Positions 1 to 12,128 of a stretch of 64,000 bases of DNA are shown in pieces. The notes under the pieces were generated by a model that had not been told where the DNA came from, made no database searches, and saw nothing but the letters and a program-made list of their open reading frames with translations. The translations under genes and the position numbers were made by a program. The stretch comes from Taxawa tesnikishii (nom. ined.) (taxonomy: Eukaryota; Ascomycota; Dothideomycetes; Dothideales), in contig JAPDRO010000015.1 in NCBI GenBank assembly GCA_030247885.1, positions 186,001 to 250,000 on the forward strand. Direction: 5' to 3'. Within the stretch, counting starts at the first letter, position 1. Each line of letters starts with the position of its first letter.

Positions 1-746
1 AGAGGTCTTCTACCCACGGCTTGCCGAGCACCAGGTTGGCATTGACGCTGGTCAGAGGACTAAACCAGGGCTTCACATTCTTCTCTCGAAGGTACTTTTG
101 TACGGCAGCTGCCACGCTTTCATTGGTCGAGCCGGGTGCATGGCTAAACTTGACAAAAGCGCCACCTTCCTTGAAGCGAGGCAGGACTTCTAACACCTCT
201 GCGGTAGGCGCTGCATCACCGCTTTGAGGCAGAGCTTTGCGTACCACTTTTGCAGGATCAGTGGAAGAGATGCCACCGTAGTCGCCTGGGATTCCCTTTG
301 GTAGAAGCCTCTCTGCTGCGAAGGGGATGCGGAAGAGCCATTGTAGATTAAGTGGGAAGATGTCTGTGAGGCGTTAGTCATGTCCTCGAGATGAACATGC
401 ACCATCATTCGTGCTGCAGTTCCAAGCTTCCTTCTCGAGTTTCCTCGAAATAAACCTAAAACATGAGAACCCTCGCCGCCATTCCAGCTGATGTAGCGTA
501 TCTCAGGAGGCAAGAAACGGCGGTCTTACTATTGAAGAAGAGGACTCCTTGGTTTGGTCCTGCATATATATGCCCAGTATTGTTCTCGCCCGCTTCCAGT
601 GTCTTCTCGGTGACTTCTCCAGCATCCGCTGTCGCTTCCGTAGTGGCATATCGAAACCCGCTACATCTGGCATATAATGCTCGGTTGCTACGCCGCCATA
701 CAGCTGGCGTCGTAGCCGCGTTGATGTTAAAGCGCCTGCACGGCAT
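1..746 (-). CDS. YME2: Mitochondrial escape protein 2 (YME2/PRP12), 5' part; continues beyond the left edge
   Basis: Partial gene; the 3' end lies outside the window. YME2 is an inner-mitochondrial-membrane protein with an RNA-recognition-like matrix domain, linked to mtDNA escape and nucleoid structure. I read exon 1 as 746..530 and exon 2 as 363..1, joined by an intron 529..364 (donor GTAAGA, branch GACTAAC, acceptor CACAG). The N-terminus is Arg/Ala-rich with few acidic residues, as expected of a mitochondrial presequence. It is followed by GHIYAGPNQGVLFFNN, the family's first conserved block. Exon 2 gives FPLNLQWLFRIPFAAERLLP and later FKEGGAFVKFSH and LVLGKPWVEDL, all typical of Yme2. 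An in-frame GTG lies upstream; I chose the ATG at 746. It is divergent from the Emi1-like gene with about 290 bp between them. Confidence in family is high; the exact start is inferred. Confidence 0.85.
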
Positions 747-1033
747 GTTGTCGCTTCGCCTCCTATATAACACGGTCTTTGTCGATCATATCTGGAAACC
801 CGTCTAAGACGTTCCTTGTAATAGACAGAAAGGGGAATGGATGTTTGTAGAGGAGAGCTAAACGGCTCACGTGGGAATCCGCGGGAAATCCTGATTTGGA
901 AATGCGGCTTGCAGGGATGACGAACTTCTCTCTACAGCCGCCAACATTCCTGACACAACCTCAATACCACCATACACTGCCATTGGCTACAACTTTTCTC
1001 CGGTTCTTGTTCCTCTATTTGTACTAATTCAAC
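747..1033. promoter_or_regulatory. Short bidirectional promoter between YME2 and the Emi1-like gene
   Basis: The 287 bp between two divergent start codons must hold both promoters. A reverse CCAAT box (ATTGG) lies at about 982-986, roughly 50 bp before the plus-strand ATG, and the last 60 bp are pyrimidine-rich, as in many fungal core promoters. No other motif was recognised. Confidence 0.5.
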
Positions 1034-1764
1034 ATGGGTTGGTGGTGGTCCTCTTCCCCTTCAACAGACACTCCCTCCGCTCAGCAACCTTCTTCCATCC
1101 CATCACCGCGCGAACCACTAGCGAGCATACAACCCGCAACCGCCTCCCCTTCCGCCGCGCCCACACGCGCATTAACCCGCGATGAACAAGCCGACCGAGA
1201 GTTCGAAGCGCTGGTCGCTTCCTTCGAGAGCCCCTCTTCCTATTCCCGTCCGCAAGCGCAAAATCACGACCGACAGCAGCACACGTTCCCAACACCTAAT
1301 CCCATTCTCACACCCCTCTCTCCGATACAACAGCCTCAGAGGCACCGGTTCCAGAGTCAGAACTCGACATCTCCCCTGATGCTCTAACGCCCCGCACAAT
1401 GTCCTGTCGGCAAGCATTTGACCAAGCGTTTTACTGCCAATCACTGGGCGGGAAGTTTAATGACATCTACCGATATGGACACCTACGGTCCTGCAGCGAG
1501 CACTGGAGTGCGTTTTGGTTCTGCATGCGGGTGCGGACGTACTCGGACAAAGAGAAGGAACCTCTGATTGCGGAGTGGTACAGGGACAGGGATGAAAGGA
1601 GGAGGAAGGAGGTGGGAAGCAAGCTGAGTGAGGATGTGTGGGAGGTTAGGACGAAGCCGGTGAAGGGTGCATTCATGAGGGATCCGGATGAGTTGCCTGC
1701 GGTGATTGAAAAGGACGGGACTGTGATTAGGGAAGGAAGGGGTGGAGAAGGGGAGAAGGTATAA
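1034..1764 (+). CDS. Emi1-like DUF3128 twin-cysteine protein (one apparent frameshift)
   Basis: The C-terminal half (from 1399) reads MSCRQAFDQAFYCQSLGG, then YGHLRSCSEHWSAFWFC. This is the cysteine pattern of the Emi1/DUF3128 family, a small CHCH-like group tied in yeast to early meiotic gene induction and thought to be mitochondrial or cytosolic. The N-terminal half (from 1034) starts MGWWWSSS and is a low-complexity Ser/Pro linker. The two halves are in different frames. No GT-AG intron with the right phase fits, but adding one C to the CCCC at 1313-1316 joins them seamlessly through SDTTASEAPVPESELDISPD. I therefore treat it as one intronless gene of about 243 residues with a probable consensus error, not a pseudogene. 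Confidence 0.75.
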
Positions 1765-3030
1765 AATGCTTGTTTGGAGAATACGTCTGGGTTTTCAACG
1801 AATATGAAAGGAACAGGTTTGGTAGGTTCGAGTCACTATTATTTGGGGCTGACGATGAGCCGCAACAACTATTGTGGAGGTTTGCAAGAATGCTATGACG
1901 GAAAGGCTACTCGATGGCTCAGCTAAGTCTGAAGTGTGAGGATACCAAGAGATACCCCCTCTCAAATGAATATTCCAAGCTAGATTACACTCTCACTTAG
2001 TTGTGTCTATGCTGTTCTAACACAGGTGTCGCAATACAATACTGCAGCTACATTGCCCTATCAGTCAGTCACTCAGTCACTCAGTTCAACTGGCTGTTGT
2101 TAACACTGCCTGCGTGCAAACCAGGACCTTTTGAGCCAGGAGACAGGAAATAGTCCATGGCCCTGCTGAGTCTGGCAGTATGGTATTGAGTATCCGGAGT
2201 AATGTGGCAAAGGATTGGGGATGAGGAATGCTGTCTTTCTGCTCTTTTCCTTTTACCTTGTTCTTCCTGCGCAACCTGGTTCGGAAAATCTCTATCGATT
2301 CAAAGGTCTGTGGTTTTCTGTCTTTCTGAAGTGTTGATAGAAGACAAATCCACGCCAGTGTTGGTTTTATCAATTTTGTGGCTGCCCATAGTTTCCATTC
2401 ACCGCTTCTAATAGCGTTTTCCCCATAATCTATAAGTACAGTACTGCTTTTCCACCGGAAAGTCTTCCGTACCAAATTCTCTTGGTTCCATCCACCGGAT
2501 ACAATACCACGAGCTAGTCATCCTCTTGAGCGCTACCGCCGTGATACTCTTAGCGCACCTTCTGCTTGCTGACGCTGTCCGGCAGCACCATTTCAAAACC
2601 GTCCTTCGGCTACTGTCATGATCAGTTGTCTTATACCAGTGTTTAGCTAATTCAGGCAGCTTCATCTCAGTGGCTGTCATGTCTCCTTCGTGGGTTATCC
2701 TCACTGACCTAAGGCCCCATTGCTGCAACGGGGGCAGTTCACCATGTTAATCCGCACCACACTCGTAAGGCACGCGATTCGTCTAAAACCGTTTCAAAGA
2801 CCAGCGCTGAACTGATCACATCTGACGGAGCTATCGGCCGACTGGAGCCCTCCTGATTGGTTCCAATTCAGTGTATTGTGCTGCAGGGAGCGTCTCTACC
2901 GATAAGGATAATCCAGAATTATGCATCCCAAATCCAAGCTAACGTGGGCGGTGAAGCTAGCGCGCTAGCAAAAGAACAGGCTATGCTTCTCTTTGCGTGA
3001 AAGAGCTCATACCGGTCCCTGGTTTGGTCC
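1765..3030. other. Intergenic stretch without a recognisable gene
   Basis: Only short overlapping open frames with no recognisable domain. A tetranucleotide-like CAGT/CACT stretch at about 2060-2082 runs into TCAGTTCAACTGGCTG (2081-2096). That 16-mer resembles the terminal repeat of the element at 40.6-40.8 kb. Nothing else stood out. Confidence 0.5.
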
Positions 3031-3044
3031 TTGTAACATTAGGC

Positions 3045-3985
3045 ATAGCGAAGATATCTGGTCACGTTAGTATTCACCGCTCTCAATGACATGCTATCGA
3101 AGGGCATAGACACAAGTTCCTGCTCCTGTCTTCTACATTCCTGGACGTGAGCACCAGCGGGCTGCACGACGAGGCAGCTGCTCTTGGATCCTGACACGTG
3201 TGTCTCCGCGCGACATCTGCTTAGCCAGATAAGGCTCATCCTTGCGTTGTAGGGAGCAATGCACAATCGATGAGACAACGGCATGGATACTCGCCGCATC
3301 CGAATCATCATTTTGCTCATTCGACAAAGCGTCGGTGTCAAGGCCAACCATGATGGAGTCGATTGCAGCGAATTCCTACCATAGCTCTCTATATGCTGCT
3401 TGCCAGGCAGTCTTTGGACAGCTCAAAACTGAGACGGAGAGAACGTCGCAGAGCATGTCGCTGTGGCCTCTGAGGTATTTCGTGCTGGAGTGCATGACAT
3501 AGTCCACTCCCATGGCGAATGAATCTTGCAACGGCGAAAGGACGAACGTCGAATCGACGGAGAGCAGAGTCCCCTGTCGTGTGCGAGTTTGGCAAACCTT
3601 TCAATCTTGTGTGCTGTGCCCGTAAGATTTTCTGGAGATTCGACGTGCACGAGGTCGCCTTTCCTAGGCGAAATCAGGGCCGGACCAGGTGGACTCATCG
3701 AGCAGGTTGACGATGCGGCATCCGCTGACTTTGCGGAAGACATCGGGAACAGCGCGACAGCCGTAGTAGCCAAAGCCGATGGCTACGACCTTCGGGTTGG
3801 TGTGGATAAGCATGGCGTGGAAAGTAGCCAGACCGGAGACAAGCACGGAGGCACAATACATACCGACACTAACAGAGGCGATGGAGGCGACGATGACGAT
3901 AATGTGTACGCCAAAGAGCGACGTAGGCCGGCGAAACTGCTGTCACCGTGTCTGCCATCGCCGAGGATGAGGACATAAGCTGGCT
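3045..3985 (-). pseudogene. Decayed cystathionine gamma-synthase-like PLP enzyme
   Basis: Pieces of a Cys/Met-metabolism PLP-dependent enzyme can be followed on the minus strand in the right order but different frames. They are FHAMLIHTNPKVVAIGFGYYGC and NLLDESTWSGPDF (about 3861-3664), HVESPENLTGTAHKIERFAKLAH (about 3650-3580), DSTFVLSPLQDSFAMGVDYVMHSSTKYLRGHSD (about 3560-3460), and SIHAVVSSIVHCSLQRKDEPYLAKQM (about 3290-3200). The Lys in HSSTKY corresponds to the PLP-binding lysine of the family. The middle of the enzyme, between the lysine block and the C-terminal block, is missing, and there are stops and several frame changes. Homopolymer errors alone would not explain that, so I call it a true pseudogene. 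The edges are approximate. Confidence 0.65.
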
Positions 3986-6602
3986 TCCCATAGTTCTGTA
4001 GGCGGAATACAGTGAAGCTTTTGTTGCAATGGCTCTATGACTTGAAAGTTGCTGCAGGTATCAGAGAGTAATGCTTGCTGATGAAAGCAGCGACCTGATG
4101 CCAATTGAGAGAAATCACCCAGCAGGAGAGAAGTACTGCCAACTCACATGCTCTGTTGAGATAGTATGCGGTATGACCTGTCTAACAACCCACGTACATG
4201 TCTGTTTTGAGCATTCATGCATGCTGCTCGTATGTTGAGGCACTTTCTGCAATAGTGTGGCGTAAATCAGAGATATAACGTAATTTTGCCAATTGATGGA
4301 ATCCAGTTCTTATCCACCACATCATACCAGGAATGATCACATATTCTGTTTGTAGCTAAGAAGTGAAGGTTCGAAGGAAACAGTCCATGATCCATGACTC
4401 GCACCGATACAGCCAGCGCAGTGAGTGATAAAGAGATGCGGAAAGTTCCGACCGTGATGTTCGAAATGATCCGCATGCATTAGTGCTATTTGAAGAGTGC
4501 AGGATTAGGGCGAGTCAACAAAACCCCCACTCGTTTGGTGGGGTTATACAGCTTTTTGGAGCCGAGGCCATCCTTTTGTCTGAAATGTTTCGTGCGGATG
4601 TGATGCGAAGCGTGGGAGCTTTGAGTACACAAGCCAAGTACCCAGACGCGACCAAGGATATCTGTGTTGCCACAGGTCAATGCTCGACATGAACGGTGAA
4701 GAATTACCTGGTGCGGATAGCTGCAGAAGATGCCATGATTGGGAGTAGAAGCTACCGATCCGCAAAGCAACTGGTATCCACTCTTTATGCCATGTGAGGT
4801 TGCGACAAGATGCTGGGACTCGAATTGGCTTGTCAGTAGCGCCTGTCGGCAACGAAAAACTGTCTGAGTGGCTCATTATTTGGTGCCAGCAGCCGATAGG
4901 AATCACATTTCTGGAGAAAGAAATACGTATCCAGAAAGCTGACTCGTTGTCTTCCTGTCGGTCGGGTGTCGCAATGGCATGTGGCTAGTCGCTAGCCTGG
5001 ACGGCCTCTGCGACATGACAGTACATAGATTCTTGGCATGTTGTCCGTCGCCGTCGCTGTCCATCATTGCCCTGTTAAAGTGCACCTGCGTGGACCGGGT
5101 TGAGTGTGAACTTGTATGTTGGATTGGTGCTGTGGTGAAATGCCAAAGTCATAAAGGGTTGCTGTTGTATATCATTATTGCTGTTGTGTATCAGGATTTG
5201 TATTATACATCTCCATGAGCGTTGATAATCCCAGGTCAGTGGTGGCTGGATTGGAAGCAGTCTCCGCTCGACAAGACCTGCACGGCGCACATGCGCAGGA
5301 TCAGGTGTTGCATGCAGGCGATCTGTACGACCTGAAGGTATGGAGAACACCCGAATTGTCGGTGTCGAGTATGGCTCCTGGGCTCCCTCAGCTGCAGCGT
5401 CTCGCAGAATGCAAGATGCATATAAGATGGCATGACGAAGAAGATGTGGAGAAGACTCCGGCAAAGGCCACCATCTCGCAGACAGATGGATCAGCTTCTG
5501 CAAGTAATGCGGTACGAGAAGGCGCTCGAGGATTGCGTCTCAAGGCTGGAGGTGTGTCGGACGTTGCGGCTAGTCGTGCGGTGTGCCGGCGCGATTGGGT
5601 AGCAGCAGAGATTGAGAGCTTGAGCACGGCGACCTTCACGACGCAATTGGCACCTGGGCGCTCAGACCGGCCGGTGATTACTGTATTGTTGTTGTTGTCG
5701 CAAGCCATCAGCGTGATAGCACAGCACCTCTATCTCTCTGTGCACCCCGGAATATTACGCTCAGATAGACTACCGTACCGCAACCTTCTTTGTCAACATC
5801 ACACGGCTCCCGCAAAAGGCAACAGCAGCAACCTGGCACTGTAGACGGCATCGCCCACTGATGCGTGTGCGTCTTCTCAGCACGGGACAAGCTTGCGTGC
5901 TTGCGTGACCCTGCGTTCAGACTGTCTGCTCTGCACGGCCTACCGCAGTTCGGCCTCAACCATTGATTGCGCCAGGGATCGACCAAGCTCTCCTCCAGAC
6001 TTTTAGCTTCGCTGCATGCAGGCCGGTCAGCGGTTATTGGCCAGGCCCTCCTGCAGTCCGACTGCAAATTTCATTAGGTGCATAGCATACAGCACGCCGC
6101 GTCGGCAGCTGCGCGAGTAGCTAGTTCTGCTTTTTCGCATTGACTTTGATTTCACCTCCCGACACCGACATACACCGACTGACCCCGTCCTGTCCTACTG
6201 TCGCTCTATTACTGCTGCCCCTCTGGCCTCTGCGCGTCTCGCTCGTGCACTTCTTGACCCTGCTTGTCCAACGTCTCGTCTCGCACGGCTCTTCTTCTGC
6301 AATCGTTTCGCTTTGCAAGAAGCGAGCCGACCCTCTTCACTAGCCCCGCCATCATCGTTTGCTGTTTTCTGTTTTGCCCTTGCTGTATGGCCGTTGCACT
6401 CACACTCCGCTTCATGACACATACGACTATACACGCTTGATCCAGTAGCCTGAAACCCGCAACGGGCCATTTCGCTGCCTTGGTTTGCTGTGTCAGCTGG
6501 TCGTTCACCGCCGCCCGTGGCCTGACCACAACTATCGGGCCTTCCCACTTCTACGGTCGCTTGCAGACTCCCCATGCAAGCGCAGAACTGGATATTTAGA
6601 AC
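3986..6602. other. Gene-poor stretch; no supported gene
   Basis: Open frames on both strands (the longest is plus 5215-5844, 209 codons) overlap each other, have no recognisable domain, and are not in the codon style of the neighbouring conserved genes. The last 500 bp (6100-6602) are CT-rich and probably hold the promoter and 5' leader of the LRR gene. Confidence 0.4.
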
Positions 6603-9097
6603 ATGGACACTGAGGATGGCCAGCTGTTTATAAAGGTAAGCATGCCGCAAACTCTTCTCAGCAACCTGCTGTTTCGTGCTGACCGTAACTTTCACAGAAT
6701 CTCGCATACTTTGTCCGCACTCACGAGAAGGCGCTCGCGAATGCACTTCAACTACAACGACGAGGCCCCCAGAATGGCCAGTCTGCCGTCACGGGCGGCA
6801 GCTCTGCCATTACGGCAACCCAAGGCTCGTCCGCCTCAACCTCTACCACCTTCGCTGCGGCGCTCTCCCTGCCATATCTGAACTTTACCTCCCAAAATGT
6901 CAAGCCCGCCAAGTTGACGTTAACACCACACCACCTGTTCTATCTTCTTTCGCGCTTCGAAGAGCTGGGCATCTCGGTAGGGCCTATGAACGTGAGGTTA
7001 GAAAATATACACAACGATGTCGCGCCAGGGAATTATGTGTCCTTCTTGGGGTCAGCGCCAAAGTCCAGAGGACGTACGTCGGACGCAGACTCGATACATT
7101 CCGTGTCCAGTGTGCGCAGCGTCATGTCCAGCATGTCTTCGATGTGGTCGCAATTCACCCTCTCCAACCAGGCTGCTAAGTTGGAGAAACAGAAGGCCAT
7201 GGAGAAAGAAGATCTCCGCTACCTCTACTCCGCTTTCACCAAGATACCTTGCCTACGTCTCTCTCCAGACCACAGGTCGAGGTTGATCGCTGGCTACGAG
7301 GAGTTCCCGTTTGACACCGCGGTGCCACTCTTTGCTTTCAAGAACATCAGCGCCTTGGAAATATGCGATCTTGACTTCCGACAATTCTTTGGGTGGGACC
7401 GTCTCTCGGAGCAACTGCGAAGCTTGACTATAAAACGAGGTTCTGTGGATGACCTCGCCGACCTCCTCATCAACATCGTGCTCGATGACATTGATAAGCG
7501 AAGGCGGAGATCATCCAAGATGCATGCTCCGTCGTCTCCGGCAATACCTTGGCCAGCGGCCAGCCCTCTTTGAAGCACGCTGAGCTGGCAAGGTCATACT
7601 CTGCTCCCAACTCCCCCTTGCTGATGGCAGAAGGGCATCCGTTGGGAGCCCGCAGAGCACAGTCATGGTTCGTGCGGGATCGAGCGAAGGAAAAAGCAGA
7701 CCCGTCATCGTCAGCGGAGTACCTCGCCGTCGAGACCTACGAGTTCCCGGCACGGATCGTCTTACACTCAGCCTCAACCACGAAGCAGCACGCCGAAGTT
7801 CAGGCGCTCTTCCGGCAGTTCCAGCTCAAGCATGCATTCGAGTACTCCAAAAACCAGCACTTCGAACCTGCTTGCGCTGGGCATCTTGCCGCCATCAAAG
7901 TGGCGCTTCCTGCGACACCTGAGTTTGGCTGACAACGGACTGACCTTCATAACAGCATCAAGCCTGACACCTCTTGCTGGTACCCTACAGTCGCTGGATC
8001 TCTCTAGCAATCTATTCACGGAAATTCCTGATAGTCTTGCATCCCTGACCAATCTTAGGGCCTTGAATTTGTCAAACTGTATGATTGATAGTCTACACTC
8101 TCTCGGTAGAAACCCACTTCCCGCCATCAACACAATCAACCTAAGGTCAAACCGTCTCGTCTCTCTTGCAGGCGTAGAGCGACTGTTCTCACTGGAGAGA
8201 ATTGATCTGCGTGACAACAAGCTCACTGACCCTACGGAGTTGGCGCGCCTCACTGGCATTCCGGATATCCAAGATGTCTATGTCCTCAAGAATCCATTTG
8301 TAAGGACACATTCGAACTATCGCATCACGATATTCAACCTCTTCCGCTCCACACCCGGTTATACCGAAGACGTTGTCGTAGACTCTAGTGGTCCAACCTA
8401 CAGCGAGCGGCGTTCGCTTGTCGATCGAGTCCCGGAATCTGCTGCAGTTCCGGTAGTGCGACCGCCCTTAGAAGAAGATATCAAAGCTCCCGTTGTGTCA
8501 GAACAGATAACGCCTGAACAGGAAAGACAGACGGACATCCACGACACTTTTAGGGCGCCCCAGGCTGGTCGAAGAGCGAGTGATTACGGAACCGCCTCTC
8601 AGCGCAGGAAAAGGGGACCGCGCAGGCGTATTGTAGAACTCTCACAGCATGAGCCTACCTCGCCTCCCACTCCAGAGAGACCGACAGTACGCGAGATCCC
8701 ACCATCACCGGCAACGCCGGCTGAAGGCAGCTCCGGCACCCTACCGGACGCAAGCGTCTACCACACCGCTCACAGCACAGTAGATGCACCACAACTCCCT
8801 CCTATCAATACAGCTGTTGCATCCCCTTCGCCCGTGCGCGAAAGGCGGCAAAGCACGACTACCGACGAAGGCTCGCCGGTGCGTGAGCCGGAAGATATCA
8901 CTGTGAACAGTGATCTTTACCGGCAGAAGATCGAGGCTCTCAAGAGTGATCTTGGCAATGGCTGGCTTACAGCGCTGAGTGAGGACAAATGGAGCTCCCG
9001 TCAAATGCAAGAACGCGATTATAGTCCTGCACGCACCATCAAGCCCACGCGGAGCGAGAGCAGAGGTGTTGCATTAAGCGGGCGGACACTTGGATGA
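6603..9097 (+). CDS. Leucine-rich-repeat protein resembling STK11IP/LIP1 (three apparent frameshifts)
   Basis: Exon 1 is 6603..6635 (MDTEDGQLFIK); an intron 6636..6697 (GTAAGC...TTCACAG) leads to exon 2 from 6698. The N-terminal part (LAYFVRTHEKALANALQL, then FEELGISVGPMNVRLENI) is followed by a region rich in charged and Ser/Arg residues. At least five leucine-rich repeats follow (about 7890-8290: LSLADNGLTFI, LDLSSNLFTEI, LNLSNCMIDSL, INLRSNRLVSL, IDLRDNKLTDP), capped by NPFVRTHSNYRITIFNLFR. The tail is disordered. Order and cap resemble LKB1-interacting protein STK11IP, so a scaffold role is an inference. Between 7560 and 7710 the frame steps back by one three times, at CCC 7564-7566, CCCCC 7613-7617 and CCC 7701-7703; restoring one base at each keeps conserved-looking sequence open. 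I assume one gene ending at 9097. Confidence 0.75.
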
Positions 9098-11000
9098 TCA
9101 GTCGCGTGCTCCACAAGCGATCATCTCATGCAAGTGCATGGAGCCTGGAGTCGAAGTTTCTCCGGATGACCTGCGCTGCTGAATCAAGCAAAAACTCTTC
9201 TCTTTACAATTCACTGGGACGGAGGGTTCTGAATCCGTCTCGTTTTTCTGTTCTCTTTCCATGGGTCTACCTTGCACCATGGACAATTTTATCATAAGTC
9301 AGCATCTTCCGGCATCCCGCAAGCGACCAGGCGCGTTACAAATTCTATTTCACGACTCACGAAAACCGGGTTTCTTACAACTGTTCGCATGGACGTGCCT
9401 AATGGCCGCGCTCTTGGCGGAGATACTTTTTGCATCTTTTCCGGGTCTGGTTCTCCCTGAAGTGCACAATTCGGAGCGCTTTTCACTTATAGATACATTA
9501 CATCTCGGGCAGGCCACCAAAATGGGGCTTTGTTCGACTAGTCTGCTGGAATATAGTTTAGCAAGCGGTTGGGTTGTTTCGAGCGGAGTTGCGGCTTACT
9601 CGTCTCGCGTTTCAAGGTGGTTAGAAAGCAGGAGACGTCCTGATTGTAGATGGTCGGCCATCACCGTGTCTTCTGCCATCGTCTAAACAGACAGCATAGC
9701 GAGGCGTTTGGGTGTTTAGGTACGGACATCAGAACATGAAGTTTGGCGATCACTTTGTCTCCGCATGGAGAGAATCCGCATGGGGGCGTCGTTCGATGAT
9801 GTGAAAACAAATGTGCTCACACGTGACCTTCAGGGATGAAGGATGTTCCCCACTATACACCATGCGTCTCCTTACCCCGATTAGGGTGATAGACTCGGTC
9901 TGGTCTCACCAAAGCAGCAACAGCAATTATACGGATTGGTGAGCATTGTAGCTGATCCCAACGCATTCGCAATTGCTCGTATCTGGCAGTACCACACAAC
10001 GCAACATCGGAAGGCCGACACGTAGACACTAGTAGGGCGTTCTTGGACTTGGCCTCTTACCTAGTTCGCCTAAAGTGGAACCAGATTCGCAACGCTTTTC
10101 GTTCCCGCTCCAGCATCGCTCGTCCTCTCCACAGCAAGAACAGGCATCTTCTGTCTCTTTGCAAAACACGCACAACCACAACCGGCACACATTCTGCCAT
10201 CATCTGCGACAGTGAGGTAAGCAGCATTTTGACTTCTGCACGACCGGCAGTCTGGCCCAGCTTGTCCCGCGGTCCATTCCACGCAAGCGCCTGCCGGGGA
10301 GCGAGCCTCTTTCCCTACTTTCTGAAGCACATCACACCCACTGACACTCCACCTCAACAGCGCAACATCAACCTGCCTCACAGCCCACACACCCAAATCC
10401 ACAACAACAGTTCTCACCGATCCGTCTCTCTGCAGTTACAAAGCGCCCTTGAAGCCTGCAACGCGGCGGTGAAAGCCAAACGGTCCCGGCAAATCCCGCC
10501 TTCTGACAAACCGCTCATCGTCAACAAAGCCACAACTGCCCTCCAGACACGCTGCGATATCGCCATCGAGTCGCACTCCTCAAGATAAGAGCAGGAAAAC
10601 AACACCCTACAAGCTCGGACCAGCCAACGCTTTCGTGAAAACATTCTGTGTAGGGGTGTCGCAGGAGCTTGGAATTACACAACACATCACAACCGAACCC
10701 ACAGGCATTTTATCACAAGCGAACAGCAATCAAGCGGATTGTGTGTGTGAAAGAGCCTTTGTGCTCATTGAAATTCCACGTGTAGGTACAATGTTTTTTT
10801 CTGCCTCTCAGACTGCCTGCTCTGCTTTGCCCCAGCCTATGTCGAGATACAGGAGATTGCGCACGCGGCCAATTAGCCTTTGGGACCTTACCTCAGCTCA
10901 CAGCTCAAATTCCTTTTAGTTCGACTCTTGCGCCCCTCGACATCGGGCTGCCCTATCGCTTCTCTCTTAGAGACCTCTTTTCTTGACTACCCCGCCAACC
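9098..11000. other. Long intergenic/5' leader region of the PP1 gene
   Basis: No gene recognised. A 181-codon open frame (10043-10588) is CT/CA-rich with no domain and looks like promoter or leader sequence. The last 100 bp before the PP1 start are pyrimidine-rich (CTTTTCTTGACTACC...). An in-frame TTG upstream of the PP1 ATG is not used in known homologues. Confidence 0.45.

Positions 11001-12128
<1,128 letters not shown>

Noticed and set aside
5215-5844. 209-codon plus-strand open frame
   Set aside because: No recognisable motif; antisense frames of similar size overlap it; composition unlike neighbouring conserved genes.
10043-10588. 181-codon open frame upstream of PP1
   Set aside because: CT/CA-rich low-complexity translation, best explained as promoter/leader sequence.
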